Assembly (NCBI RefSeq): GCF_014648895.1
Contig: NZ_BMRZ01000006.1
Coordinates: 248,001 to 312,000 of the forward strand
DNA from: Streptomyces tanashiensis
GTDB lineage: Bacteria > Actinomycetota > Actinomycetes > Streptomycetales > Streptomycetaceae
Direction: 5' to 3'
DNA length: 64,000 nt
The notes under the pieces were generated by a model, which was given only the letters and a program-made list of their open reading frames with translations, made no database searches and was not told the DNA's origin. Both the position numbers and the translations under genes were made by a program. Numbering within the stretch: the stretch's first letter is position 1; every line of letters starts with the position of its first letter. Of the stretch, positions 34,988 through 43,323 are shown one piece after another.

Positions 34988-36436
34988 TCAGTGGACGTGC
35001 GCCGCCTTCGCCGAGGCGCTGCCGGAGATCTCCTCGCCGGGCTCCATGGGCGCGGTGACCTCGTCGGCGTCGCGGCCGCGGCCCAGGTGGTTGAAGACCA
35101 CGTTGAGCAGGACGGCGGCGACGCAGCCGGTCGAGATGCCGGAGTCCAGGATGATCTGCGCGGTCTCCGGGAAGGCGTGGTAGAAGTCCGGCTTGGTGAT
35201 CGGGATGATGCCGACGGCCAGCGAGACGGCCACGATCAGCACGTTGTTGTCCTTCTCCAGGCCGGCCTTGACCAGGGTCTGGATGCCGCTGGCGGCGACC
35301 GAGCCGAAGAGGACGACGCCCGCGCCGCCGAGGACCGGCCGGGGCACGACCGAGATGAGCGAGGCGGCGACCGGCGAGAGGCCCATGAGGACCAGGAAGC
35401 CACCACCGGCGGCGACGACGAAGCGGCTGCGGATCCTGGTCATGGCGACCAGACCGATGTTCTGCGCGAAGGCGCTGCACATGAAGCCGTTGAAGAGCGG
35501 GCTGATCGCGGAGCCGAGGGTGTCGGCACGCAGTCCGGCGGCGATGGTCTTCTCGTCGGCGGGCCGCTCGACGATCTCGCCGAGCGCCAGCATGTCGGCG
35601 GTCGACTCGGTCATGGAGACCAGCATGACCACACACATGGAGATGATCGCGGCGAGGGCGAACTGCGGGGCGCCGAAGTGGAAGGGGGACGGGAAACCGA
35701 CGATGTCGGCCTCCTGCACCGGGCTGAAGTCGGTGACCCCGAACGGTATGGCGATGAGCGTGCCGATGACGAGGCCGACCAGGACCGCGACCTGCTTGAG
35801 GAAGCCGCGGGTGAAGCGGCGGAGCAGCAGGACCACGACGAGCGTGATGCCGGCGAGCGAGAGGTGCGTGGTCGAACCGTAGTCCTTGGCCGTGGGGTTG
35901 GGCCCCTGGGCCCAGCCGAACGCGACCGGGAGGAGGGAGACGCCGATGAGGGTGATCACGGTGCCGGTGACGACGGGCGGGAAGAACCGCACGAGCCGGG
36001 AGAAGAAGGGTGCCGCGGCGAAGCCGAGGAGACCGGCGACGATGATCGCCCCGAAGATCACGGGGAGCGCGTCGGCCTTGTTCTCGGTGGTGTCGACGAT
36101 CGCCAGCATGGGCGCGACGCCGGCGAAGGTGACGCCGTTGACGAACGGCAGCTTGGCGCCGATCTTCCAGACGCCGAGGGTCTGGAGGAAGGTGGCGAGG
36201 CCGGCGGTGAAGAGGCTGGCGCCGGTGAGGAAGGTGAGCTCGGTGCCGGAGAGGCCGACGGCCGCTCCGACGATCAGGGGCGGGGCGACGACGCCCGCGT
36301 ACATGGCGGCGACGTGCTGGAGGCCGCTGGTGAGCATCTTGAGTGGGGGCAGCGTCTCGTCGACCGGATGCTTCTCTCGGTCTTCGGGGGCGGAGCCTGC
36401 TTCTGGTGCATTGCGAACCTGGGGCTTGGCGGCCAC
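34988..36436 (-). CDS. Nucleobase:cation symporter-2 (xanthine/uric acid permease)
   Basis: The 482-aa NCS2/NAT-family transporter starts MAAKPQVRNAPEAGSAPEDR and has 12-14 hydrophobic helices. Family signatures include PVDETLPPLKMLTSGLQHVA at the first helix, the helix-8 segment SMTESTADMLALGEI and the NAT-like FAQNIGLVAMTRIRSRFV. It would import purines by proton symport. The TESTADMLAL glutamate and GLVAMTRIRSR stretch favour a uric acid or xanthine specificity over uracil, as inference. It is followed by the racemase-like gene and preceded by a triple hairpin, so it probably has its own promoter. Confidence 0.92.
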   Translation of the reverse strand: MAAKPQVRNAPEAGSAPEDREKHPVDETLPPLKMLTSGLQHVAAMYAGVVAPPLIVGAAVGLSGTELTFLTGASLFTAGLATFLQTLGVWKIGAKLPFVNGVTFAGVAPMLAIVDTTENKADALPVIFGAIIVAGLLGFAAAPFFSRLVRFFPPVVTGTVITLIGVSLLPVAFGWAQGPNPTAKDYGSTTHLSLAGITLVVVLLLRRFTRGFLKQVAVLVGLVIGTLIAIPFGVTDFSPVQEADIVGFPSPFHFGAPQFALAAIISMCVVMLVSMTESTADMLALGEIVERPADEKTIAAGLRADTLGSAISPLFNGFMCSAFAQNIGLVAMTRIRSRFVVAAGGGFLVLMGLSPVAASLISVVPRPVLGGAGVVLFGSVAASGIQTLVKAGLEKDNNVLIVAVSLAVGIIPITKPDFYHAFPETAQIILDSGISTGCVAAVLLNVVFNHLGRGRDADEVTAPMEPGEEISGSASAKAAHVH

Positions 36437-36738
36437 GGGGTTCCTCCGGTCGGTTACACGTCGGCGGTGACGCGGGGTTCATGGAGGTGGTGCGAAGCGG
36501 TGCGAAGTGCAGGAGGTGCGGCTCGGTGCGGGGTGAAGAGGGTGGAGCGGGGTGCGCGCGGAGGGGTGCGACGCGGGGACGGGTGCCCGGTGTGGGGGTG
36601 CGGGCGTACTTCACCGTCCCGGGTGGTGCCGTAGGTCTTCTGCGTACGGCACCACCCGGTCGGGCTGCCGCGGACCCCGCTCGGGTCCGCGGCGACCGAC
36701 CGAGGGCCGTCCCCCTCGGTCGGACTCCATGGGGAGGG
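36437..36738. other. Intergenic region with repeats and three hairpins
   Basis: This 302-bp gap separates the deaminase-like gene from the downstream permease on the same strand. The part near the deaminase holds three adjacent perfect hairpins (annotated separately). The permease-proximal half (36437-36600) is G-rich on the plus strand, with loose direct repeats of GGTGCGAAG/GGTGCG type. I see no ORF with a ribosome-binding site and no clear promoter. Confidence 0.6.
36619..36723 (-). terminator. Triple hairpin terminator
   Basis: Reading out of the deaminase-like gene, three perfect stems follow in a row. The first is 11 bp (36696-36706 with 36713-36723), the second 10 bp (36668-36677 with 36683-36692) and the third 15 bp (36619-36633 with 36645-36659). 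The first begins only 15 bases after the stop. Such a block should end nearly all transcription, separating the uricase-permease-deaminase operon from the second permease. Confidence 0.8.
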
Positions 36739-38127
36739 TCAGCTCTGGGCCGTGATCCGGGCCAGGCGCTGCGCCTCCGCTCGCGCGTCACGCGCGATCT
36801 GCTCCTCGTCGGCGAACAGGAGTCGGTTGTTCTCGACGATCTGCTTGCCGTTGACGAAGGAGGCGGTGACCGGGGCCGCCGCGCCGAAGACGATGGCGGT
36901 GACCGGGTCGGCGATCGAGGAGTGGCCGAGGCCGTCGATCTTCCAGAGGACGAAGTCCGCGAGCTTGCCGGCCTCGAGGGAGCCGATGTTGTCGGCGCGG
37001 CCGAGGACCTGGGCGCCGCCGTAGGTGCCGAGGCGCAGGGCCTGGCGGGCGTTGAGCGCGGCCTCGCGGTGGGCGCCGAGCCGGTTGATGAGGAGCGCGT
37101 TGCGCAGCTCGGTGTGGAGCTCGCCGGACTCGTTGGAGGCGGTGCCGTCGACGCCGAGGCCGACGGGGACGCCCGCCTTGAGCATGTCCGGTACGCGGGC
37201 GATGCCGGCGGCGAGGCGCGCGTTGGAGGAGGGACAGTGCGCCACACCGGTCTTGGTGCGGGCGAAGGCCTCGATGTCGGAGTCGTTCATGTGGACGCAG
37301 TGCGCCATCCACACGTCCTCGCCGAGGAAGCCGGTGGACTCGAAGTAGTCCGTCGGGCCCATGCCGAAGAGCTCGTGGCAGAACTTCTCCTCCTCCACGG
37401 TCTCCGAGCCGTGGGTGTGCATGCGCACGCCGAGGCGGCGGCCGAGCGCGGCGCCCTCGCGGAGCAGCTCGGTGGAGATGGAGAAGGGCGAGCAGGGGGC
37501 GACGGCGACCTGGGTCATCGCGTCGAAGGAGGCGTCGTGGTACTTCCGCACCGTCTCCTCGGTCGCGGCGAGCGCGCCCTCGGTGGTCTCGACGGCGAAG
37601 TCCGGCGGCAGGCCGCCGTCCTTCTCGCTGCGGTCCATGGAGCCGCGGGCCAGGGTGAAGCGGACACCCATGTCGGCGGCCGCGCCGATGATGGCGCCGG
37701 AGAGGTCGCCGGAGCCCTGCGGGTAGACGTAGTGGTGGTCCATGGCCGTGGTGACACCGCCGCGGGCCATCATCGCCAGGGAGCCCTGGGCGGCGACGCG
37801 GACCATCGACTCGTCGATGCGGGACCACGTCGGGTAGAGCGCGACCAGCCAGTTGAAGAGGTTGTGGTCGGTGGCCAGACCTCGGGTGATCCACTGGTAG
37901 AAGTGGTGGTGGGTGTTGACCAGGCCGGGCGTCACCAGATGACCGGTGGCGTCGATCCGGCGGACCACGTTCTCCAGGCCCTCGGGCGCCTTGCCGGCGC
38001 CGATGGACTCGATCCTGTTGTCGGCGACGACGAGGTGGCCGGAGGCGTACTCGGTGTCGTTCGCGTCGACGGTCGCGATCGCCGCGTTCTCGATGACGAT
38101 GCGCTGGGCTGCCGAAGGTGCTGCCAT
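36739..38127 (-). CDS. 8-Oxoguanine deaminase-like amidohydrolase
   Basis: The 462-aa zinc-dependent deaminase of the AtzA/TrzN/guanine-deaminase class has the metal motif NTHHHFYQW, the histidine of HTHGSETVEEE, AHCVHMND, and the aspartate of GLGVDGTASNESGEL. These features fit the group annotated as 8-oxoguanine deaminase, giving urate from 8-oxoguanine. That suits a gene read with a nucleobase permease and uricase. The start is MAAPSAAQRIVIENA at 38127, preceded by GAAGGAAG; the longer frame to 38166 is less likely. Guanine, isoxanthopterin or another purine analogue could also be the substrate. Confidence 0.87.
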   Translation of the reverse strand: MAAPSAAQRIVIENAAIATVDANDTEYASGHLVVADNRIESIGAGKAPEGLENVVRRIDATGHLVTPGLVNTHHHFYQWITRGLATDHNLFNWLVALYPTWSRIDESMVRVAAQGSLAMMARGGVTTAMDHHYVYPQGSGDLSGAIIGAAADMGVRFTLARGSMDRSEKDGGLPPDFAVETTEGALAATEETVRKYHDASFDAMTQVAVAPCSPFSISTELLREGAALGRRLGVRMHTHGSETVEEEKFCHELFGMGPTDYFESTGFLGEDVWMAHCVHMNDSDIEAFARTKTGVAHCPSSNARLAAGIARVPDMLKAGVPVGLGVDGTASNESGELHTELRNALLINRLGAHREAALNARQALRLGTYGGAQVLGRADNIGSLEAGKLADFVLWKIDGLGHSSIADPVTAIVFGAAAPVTASFVNGKQIVENNRLLFADEEQIARDARAEAQRLARITAQS

Positions 38128-38175
38128 GGCGGTGCTTCCTTCATTCCTCGGGGGTGGTGTGGGCACGGCAGGACC

Positions 38176-39594
38176 CTAGGAGGATTTGAGTGCCGGAGCC
38201 GTGTGACGGCTCCGGGTGCCGAGATGGTGGAAGAACAGGTTGAGCAGGACCGCGACGAGCGCGCCCGCGCTGATGCCGGAGCCGAGCACGGTCTGCGCCC
38301 AGGCGGGGAAGCCGGCGTAGAAGGTGGGCGCGGCGAGCGGGATGATGCCCGCTCCGAGCGCGACGGCCACCAGGATGATGTTGGAGCTGTCGTCGAGTCC
38401 GGCCTCGGACAGGGTACGGATGCCGCTGACCGCGATGGAGCCGAAGAGGACGATGCCGGCGCCGCCGAGGACGGGCATGGGGACCATGGAGACGACCGCG
38501 CCGAGGACGGGGAAGGCGCCGAGGACGAGCAGGGCTCCGCCGGCGACGGCGACCACGTACCGGGAGCGGACCCGGGTCAGCGAGACGACGCCGACGTTCT
38601 GGGCGAAGGCGGAGGTCGGGAAGCCGCCGAAGACCGGGCCGAGCAGGGTGGCGATGCCGTCGGTGCGCAGGCCGCGGGTGATGGTCCTGCCGTCGCTGCG
38701 GCGCTCGCAGATCTCGCCGAGGGCGAGCATGCCGGCGCTGGACTCGGTCATGAGGACCAGCATCACGATGCACAGGGAGAGGATCGCGGCGGGCTGGAAC
38801 TCGGGGGCGCCGAAGGCGAAGGGCGCGGGGAGGGCGGCGACGGGCGCCTCACGCAGGGCGCTGAAGTCGGCCATCCCGAAGGGGATCGCGGCGAGGGTGC
38901 CGATGAGCAGGCCGAGCAGCAGGGCGATCTGCTTGACGAAGCCCTTGCCGAAGCGCTGGAAGAGCAGGATGACGACGAGGGTGAAGCCGGCGAGTGCCAG
39001 GTACTTCATGGCGCCGAAGTCGGCGGCGGTCTTGTCGCCGCCCTGGGCCCAGCCGACGGGCACGGGCATCAGGGTGACCCCGATGAGGGTGATGACGACG
39101 CCGGTGACGAGCGGCGGGAAGAAGCGCAGGAGCCTGCCGAAGAAGGGTCCGACGGCGAGGCAGAAGACTCCGGCGACCATCACCGCGCCGTAGATGGCGG
39201 GGAGTTGGTGTCCGGGGGCGCTCGTCTCGGCGATGGCGAGCATCGGGGCGATGCCCGCGGACGAGGCGGCGTTGACGAACGGGAGCCGGTTGCCGGCGAA
39301 GCGTCCGAGGCCGAGGGTCTGCAGGATCGTCGCGCACCCGGCGATGAGCAGGCTGGCCGCGATGAGCCGCGTCATTCCGGCGGCGTCCAGGCCGACGGCC
39401 TGGCCGATGATGAGCGGAGGGGTGACGACGCCGGCGTACATGGCGGCGATGTGCTGGAGCGCCGCGGGGACGAGCCGCGAGGCGGGGAGCTTCTCGTCCA
39501 CCGGGTGGCACGCGGCCGGGGCCGGGGCGGTGGTGGACGGCGGAGTGGAACACGGGCCTTCGGCGTGCGCCGGCCCCTTTGCGGGCTGTGCCAT
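38176..39594 (-). CDS. Nucleobase:cation symporter-2 (purine/uric acid permease)
   Basis: The 472-aa NCS2 transporter has PVDEKLPASRLVPAALQHIA at helix 1, VLMTESSAGMLALGEI at the substrate-site helix and TSAFAQNVGVVSLTRVRSRY. It resembles the permease at 34988 (both have the TES-A-GML/DML core) and is probably a paralogue. It lies between uricase and the deaminase-like gene; a stable hairpin precedes it and may reduce read-through from uricase. It likely imports xanthine, urate or related purines by proton symport. Confidence 0.92.
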   Translation of the reverse strand: MAQPAKGPAHAEGPCSTPPSTTAPAPAACHPVDEKLPASRLVPAALQHIAAMYAGVVTPPLIIGQAVGLDAAGMTRLIAASLLIAGCATILQTLGLGRFAGNRLPFVNAASSAGIAPMLAIAETSAPGHQLPAIYGAVMVAGVFCLAVGPFFGRLLRFFPPLVTGVVITLIGVTLMPVPVGWAQGGDKTAADFGAMKYLALAGFTLVVILLFQRFGKGFVKQIALLLGLLIGTLAAIPFGMADFSALREAPVAALPAPFAFGAPEFQPAAILSLCIVMLVLMTESSAGMLALGEICERRSDGRTITRGLRTDGIATLLGPVFGGFPTSAFAQNVGVVSLTRVRSRYVVAVAGGALLVLGAFPVLGAVVSMVPMPVLGGAGIVLFGSIAVSGIRTLSEAGLDDSSNIILVAVALGAGIIPLAAPTFYAGFPAWAQTVLGSGISAGALVAVLLNLFFHHLGTRSRHTAPALKSS

Positions 39595-39617
39595 GGAAAT
39601 GCCTCCGCTCTGGTGCG

Positions 39618-39647
39618 GGCCCCGCCCGACTGCGGGCGGGCGGGGCC
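39618..39647 (-). terminator. Hairpin between uricase and permease
   Basis: GGCCCCGCCCG (39618-39628) pairs perfectly with CGGGCGGGGCC (39637-39647) around an eight-base loop, in the 69-bp gap between the uricase stop and the permease ATG. Its place inside the presumed operon suggests partial termination or mRNA 3'-end protection. Confidence 0.65.
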
Positions 39648-39663
39648 GTCACTCAGATGCCGC

Positions 39664-40587
39664 TTAGAGGTTGGTCATGTCGACCGGGATCAGCGCCGTG
39701 GCTCCGTCGCGGAGGACGGTGGCCTCGATGAGGCCGTACATGCGGTCGGCGGCGTAGTAGACCTCGTTGTCGTTCTTCAGGCCGAAGGGCTCGAGGTCCA
39801 CCAGGAAGTGGTGCTTGTTCGGGAGCGAGAAGCGGACTTCGTCGATCTCCGAGCGGTGGTTGATGATGCGCGTGGCCATCTGGTACAGCGTCTGCTGGAG
39901 GGAGTACGAGTACGTCTCCGAGAAGGCCTCGAGCATGTGCTTCCGGGTCTGCTCGTAGGACCGCTCCCAGTTGGGCATGCGCTGGTCGTCGTCGGTCCAG
40001 TTGAACCGCCAGCGGGCGGACACCTGGGTCGCCAGGATGCGGTCGTACGCCTCCTGGAGGGTGGTGTACTGGTCCTTGATGTAGCCCCAGAACTCCGAGT
40101 TGGTGGAGTTCATGACGACGAGGTCCTTGAGGCCGGAGATGACCTCCCACTTCTCGCCGTCGTAGGTGATCTGGGTGACGCGGGTCTCCTGGCCCTTGCG
40201 GGCGAAGGAGTGGTTCACCTCGTCGGAGCCGATGAACTTGGAGTTGGCGTCGGAGGAGGCGATGCGCTCCCAGGCGTACTCCTCGATCCGGATGCGCGCC
40301 CTCTTGATCGGCTCCTGGCTCGTCACGAAGTGGCGGGCGAGGTGGATGCCGAACTGCTCGGCGGACTCGATGCCGTGCTCCTTGGCGAACGCGAAGATGG
40401 TGTTCTTCGTCGTGTCGGTGGGGAGGCAGTGGGCGTTGGAGCCGGTGAGGTGGACGTCGTCGAGGTCGCCGGAGAGGGCGACGGAGACGTTCAGGTCCTT
40501 GATGTGGTGGGTGGCGCCGTCCCGCGTGATCTTGACGACGCGGTTCTCTGCTTTGCCGTACTGGTTCTGGCCGAGAATCGTGGGCAT
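39664..40587 (-). CDS. uox: Urate oxidase (uricase)
   Basis: The 307-aa cofactor-free enzyme oxidises urate to 5-hydroxyisourate with release of H2O2. Two T-fold halves are visible: MPTILGQNQYGKAENRVVKI with the catalytic lysine region, the TDTTKNTIFAFAKEHG segment with the catalytic Thr, and LVVMNSTNSEFWG with the Phe/Gln-type substrate region. The ATG at 40587 is five bases after the HIU hydrolase TAG. It is the third gene of the OHCU decarboxylase-HIU hydrolase-uricase operon. H2O2 production explains a co-regulated catalase nearby. Confidence 0.96.
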   Translation of the reverse strand: MPTILGQNQYGKAENRVVKITRDGATHHIKDLNVSVALSGDLDDVHLTGSNAHCLPTDTTKNTIFAFAKEHGIESAEQFGIHLARHFVTSQEPIKRARIRIEEYAWERIASSDANSKFIGSDEVNHSFARKGQETRVTQITYDGEKWEVISGLKDLVVMNSTNSEFWGYIKDQYTTLQEAYDRILATQVSARWRFNWTDDDQRMPNWERSYEQTRKHMLEAFSETYSYSLQQTLYQMATRIINHRSEIDEVRFSLPNKHHFLVDLEPFGLKNDNEVYYAADRMYGLIEATVLRDGATALIPVDMTNL

Positions 40588-40592
40588 GTCTG

Positions 40593-40982
40593 CTAGCTCC
40601 CTCGGTAAACGGAGTAGCCGAACGGGTTGAGCAGCAGCGGTACGTGGTAGTGCTCGCCCGGCTTGACGGCGAACGTGATCGCCACCTCCGGGAAGAACGC
40701 ACCGCTGTCCCTTACGCGGGGGGCGTCCTGCTGCGCCTCGGCTTGCTTCTTGGCGAAGTACGTCTCGGTCTCGAAGTCGAGACGCACGTGGGTGGTTTCT
40801 TCCGGCAGCGCCGGCAGGTCCTTGCAGCGCCCGTCCGCGTCGGTGGCGGAGCCGCCGAGCGTGACCCACTCCGCGTCGGAGCCGCTGCGGGCCGCGAGCG
40901 TGATGGCCACGCCCTCGGCCGGCCGGCCGATGCTGGTGTCCAGGATGTGTGTGGACACCGAGGCGGTGGTGTCGGTGCTCAT
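40593..40982 (-). CDS. hiuH: 5-Hydroxyisourate hydrolase (transthyretin-like)
   Basis: The 129-aa protein has STHILDTSIGRPAEGVAITL at the N-terminus (catalytic His in THILD), the conserved Arg in HVRLDFETETYF, and the hallmark C-terminus HVPLLLNPFGYSVYRGS. The YRGS tetrapeptide distinguishes true HIU hydrolases from transthyretin. It hydrolyses 5-hydroxyisourate to OHCU. Its ATG overlaps the stop of OHCU decarboxylase as ATGA and uricase follows directly, so the three enzymes are made together. Confidence 0.97.
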   Translation of the reverse strand: MSTDTTASVSTHILDTSIGRPAEGVAITLAARSGSDAEWVTLGGSATDADGRCKDLPALPEETTHVRLDFETETYFAKKQAEAQQDAPRVRDSGAFFPEVAITFAVKPGEHYHVPLLLNPFGYSVYRGS

Positions 40983-41512
40983 CGGGAGCTCTCTTCCTCG
41001 GGGGTCTCGGGAGTCTCCACGAGACGGGTCAGCCGGATGCGGTTGATCTTGCCCAGTTCGGTGCGGACGATCTCCCGCTCCCGCTCGGGCGAGTTCGAGA
41101 TCCGCTCCCGGACCGCGTCGCGCATCTGCTCGCCGGTCCTGCCGGTGGCGCAGATGAGGAAGACATGACCGAACTTGTCCTGGTAGGCCAGGTTGAGTTC
41201 GAGCATCTCGGCCTTGAGCTCCGCGGAGGCGCCGGCCATCCCGCTCTGTTCGCGGGAGGAGGTCGGGTCCCCGGCCTTCGGACGACCGATCGGCGGGTGC
41301 CCCGCCATCGCCTCGGCCAGGTCCTCGGCGGTCAGCTCGGCCATGGCGGCGTCACTGGCGAGGAAGAGGGCTTCGGCGGTGGTGTACGGGCGCTGGGCGA
41401 GAATCCTGCTCCCCCACGCCGAACTGGAACACACCTCGTGGAGCGTGGCGACGGCCTCGCTGTCCGAGGAGGTGTTGAACCGGGTGAGGCCCGGTGTCGT
41501 ACCTGAAGTCAC
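40979..41512 (-). CDS. uraD: OHCU decarboxylase
   Basis: The 177-aa helical enzyme decarboxylates OHCU to (S)-allantoin. It shows LHEVCSSSAWGSRIL, the catalytic His in AMAGHPPIGRPK, SREQSGM and YQDKFGHVFLICATGRTGEQM, in family order and length. It is the first gene of the uraD-hiuH-uox operon, with a strong candidate promoter at 41561-41601. Downstream steps (allantoinase, allantoicase) lie 29 kb away under a similar upstream element. Confidence 0.96.
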   Translation of the reverse strand: MTSGTTPGLTRFNTSSDSEAVATLHEVCSSSAWGSRILAQRPYTTAEALFLASDAAMAELTAEDLAEAMAGHPPIGRPKAGDPTSSREQSGMAGASAELKAEMLELNLAYQDKFGHVFLICATGRTGEQMRDAVRERISNSPEREREIVRTELGKINRIRLTRLVETPETPEEESSR

Positions 41513-41560
41513 GGGAAGCCTCCGTGGCTGTTTTTCGCTGTGCGTCGGACGGGCTGCGGA

Positions 41561-41601
41561 TAGCTAACGCCCTCCGCAACACAACGTCAACACTTTGTTG
41601 A
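41561..41601 (-). promoter_or_regulatory. Promoter and TTTTCAACA element of the uricase operon
   Basis: Read in the direction of uraD, the sequence is TTTTCAACAAAGTGTTGACG, containing the perfect repeat TCAACA-N3-TGTTGA (41587-41601). Its TTGACG (41590-41585) is a good -35 box, followed after 18 bp by TAGCTA (41566-41561). The whole 20-base element differs from the catalase element at one position. An unknown regulator bound here would control -35 access. Confidence 0.7.
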
Positions 41602-41667
41602 AAACTCGGCCACACAAAAGCCGTCGTCCCGACATCTGGACGACGGCTCATGGTCAAACATGATCAA

Positions 41668-42054
41668 CTACTCGCTCTTGGTGGCCTTTTCCCTGTTCAG
41701 GGCGGTCTCCCGGTTCAGGTAGTTGTACACGGTGAAACGACTGACACCGAGCGCGCCGGCCACCGTCTCCACTCCATGACGCACGGAGAAGGCACCGCGT
41801 GCCTCCAGGATCCGGACGACCTCCTGCTTCGCCTTGCGGTCCAGTTCGGCCAGCGGCATCCCGTGCCGCCGCTCCATCGCCGCGAGGATGTGGTCCAGGG
41901 AGTCCGAGAGCTGCGGCAGCCGCACGGCCAGCACGTCCTCCCCCTCCCAGGACAGGACGACGTCGTCCCCCTCCGCCTGCGCGGGGACCAGCAGCTCGGC
42001 GCCCATGGCGTCCACCAGCGGCTTCACGGCCGCGACCAAGGGGTGCTCGCTCAC
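41668..42054 (-). CDS. YheO/DauR-like HTH regulator, 128 aa
   Basis: The small protein starts MSEHPLVAAVKPLVDAMGAE and has a C-terminal helix-turn-helix (about residues 68-118, AKQEVVRILEARGAFSVRHG, then VSRFTVYNYLNRE) of the HTH_22/DauR type. The N-terminal PAS-like domain of full-length YheO is reduced to about 60 residues. Its start overlaps the preceding small gene as ATGA, and it lies 155 bp upstream of uraD on the same strand. It is a candidate regulator of the uricase operon and of the TTTTCAACA-type promoters. Confidence 0.82.
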   Translation of the reverse strand: MSEHPLVAAVKPLVDAMGAELLVPAQAEGDDVVLSWEGEDVLAVRLPQLSDSLDHILAAMERRHGMPLAELDRKAKQEVVRILEARGAFSVRHGVETVAGALGVSRFTVYNYLNRETALNREKATKSE

Positions 42055-42305
42055 TTCTCGCCCTCCCCGATCACATTGACCTGGAGCGAGACGCGCGTGG
42101 CGCCGGCCGCGAGCGACCTGCGCAGCAGGGCGTCGACGGCGGTGAGCACCGCGTCGGCGCCGCCTTCCGCCGTGTTGCCGAAGGGGCCGACGTCGACCGC
42201 GTCCAGCTCGGCCGACTGGATGACCTCACGAGCCACGACCGCGTGCGCCGGCGCCTCGTCGAGGTCGAACGGCTCGGTCGTGAACTCCACTCTCAAACGC
42301 TCCAT
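42051..42305 (-). CDS. Small protein resembling thiamine-binding/MTH1187 family, 84 aa
   Basis: MERLRVEFTTEPFDLDEAPA begins a compact alpha/beta protein that ends GATRVSLQVNVIGEGEK. The order of strands and the C-terminal GA-RV strand recall the MTH1187/YkoF-like thiamine-binding fold, but similarity is weak and only visual. It is coupled by ATGA to the HTH gene and may be its ligand-sensing partner, which is inference. Confidence 0.65.
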   Translation of the reverse strand: MERLRVEFTTEPFDLDEAPAHAVVAREVIQSAELDAVDVGPFGNTAEGGADAVLTAVDALLRRSLAAGATRVSLQVNVIGEGEK

Positions 42306-42362
42306 GGCCCCACGCTACGGCCCCACCTCGCGCTACGGGAGCCCCGGACCTGCGGGGACCTC

Positions 42363-42431
42363 TTGACAAGTGTGTCGCCCGCCTTGCAACATTCCGTCAG
42401 ACAGAAACTTACTTCCGCAATACGGAAGGAG
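42363..42431 (+). promoter_or_regulatory. hyi promoter with paired AllR-type operators
   Basis: TTGACA (42363-42368) and CAACAT (42387-42392, 18-bp spacer) form a plausible promoter. TTCCGTCAGACAGAA (42392-42406) and TTCCGCAATACGGAA (42413-42427) begin exactly 21 bp apart, just downstream of the -10. The second is a perfect five-base palindrome and its last bases overlap the ribosome-binding site GGAAGGAG (42424-42431), 11 bases before the ATG. The region also separates hyi from the divergent small-protein/HTH operon. Confidence 0.78.
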
Positions 42432-42442
42432 CGCCGCCCCTC

Positions 42443-43276
42443 ATGGGATACACGGACCAGCGCTTCGATGTGAACCTGTCGATCCTCTTCACGGAACTCC
42501 CGCTCCTGGAGCGCCCCGCGGCCGCCGCCGCGGCGGGCTTCACCGCGGTCGAGCTGTGGTGGCCCTGGATCGACACCGCCACCCCCGAGCAGAGCGAGCT
42601 CGACGCCCTCAAGAAGGCTCTTGAGGACGCCGGCACCCAGCTGGTGGGCCTGAACTTCTACGCCGGGCAGCTCCCCGGCCCGGACCGCGGAGCCCTCTCC
42701 GTGCCCGGGGAAGAGTCGGACCGCTTCCGCGCCAACATCGAGGTGGCCGCAGACTTCGCCGCCTCGGTCGGCTGCAAGGCGCTCAACGCGCTCTACGGCA
42801 ACCGCGTCGAGGGCGTGGACCCGCAGATCCAGGACACCCTCGCCCTGGAGAACCTGGTCCTGGCCGCCCGCGCGGCCGACCGCATCGGCGCGATCCTCCT
42901 CGTCGAGACCCTCAACAAGCCGGAGTCGCCGCTCTACCCGCTGGTGAGCGCCCCCTCCGCGATCGAGGTCGTCGACAAGGTCAACGCCGCCACCGGCCTC
43001 GGCAACGCCAAGTTCCTCCTCGACATCTACCACCTGTCGATGAACGGCGAGGACGTCAGCCAGGTCATCGCGGAGTACGCGGCCAAGACCGGCCACGTCC
43101 AGATCGCGGACAACCCGGGCCGCGGCGCGCCGGGCACCGGCGACCTGCCGCTCGAGCAGCTCCTCGACGAGCTCAGGAAGGCCGGTTACGACGGCTGGGT
43201 CGGCCTGGAGTACAAGGCCGCCGACGCCGCCGCGTCCTTCGCATGGCTGCCGGCCGAGGCCCGCGCCGCCCGCTGA
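42443..43276 (+). CDS. hyi: Hydroxypyruvate isomerase
   Basis: The 277-aa TIM-barrel enzyme of the xylose-isomerase superfamily interconverts hydroxypyruvate and tartronate semialdehyde. It shows RFDVNLSILFTELPLLERPA, GFTAVELWWPW, the metal-binding Glu in LLVETLNKPESPLYPL, LDIYHLSMNGEDV, HVQIADNPGRGAPGTG and WVGLEYKA. The gene lies between AllR-type operators and tartronate semialdehyde reductase, 47 bp upstream of that gene. The product links glyoxylate carboligase output with glycerate. Confidence 0.95.
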   Translation: MGYTDQRFDVNLSILFTELPLLERPAAAAAAGFTAVELWWPWIDTATPEQSELDALKKALEDAGTQLVGLNFYAGQLPGPDRGALSVPGEESDRFRANIEVAADFAASVGCKALNALYGNRVEGVDPQIQDTLALENLVLAARAADRIGAILLVETLNKPESPLYPLVSAPSAIEVVDKVNAATGLGNAKFLLDIYHLSMNGEDVSQVIAEYAAKTGHVQIADNPGRGAPGTGDLPLEQLLDELRKAGYDGWVGLEYKAADAAASFAWLPAEARAAR

Positions 43277-43323
43277 CGCAGGCTCCCTCCCCGTACCACC
43301 TTGTTTTGAGAGGCACCCTCACC

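Noticed and set aside
34086-37247. A 1053-codon minus-strand frame ending with the racemase-like protein
   Set aside because: The first two thirds read out of frame through the permease and deaminase-like genes. Only the last roughly 280 codons from the GTG at 34928 match a family.
36343-40596. A 1417-codon open frame on the plus strand across the purine operon
   Set aside because: It is antisense to two permeases, the deaminase-like gene and uricase, which all have clear motifs. Its translation is low-complexity Gly/Asp/Val/Glu, as expected for an antisense frame in high-GC DNA.
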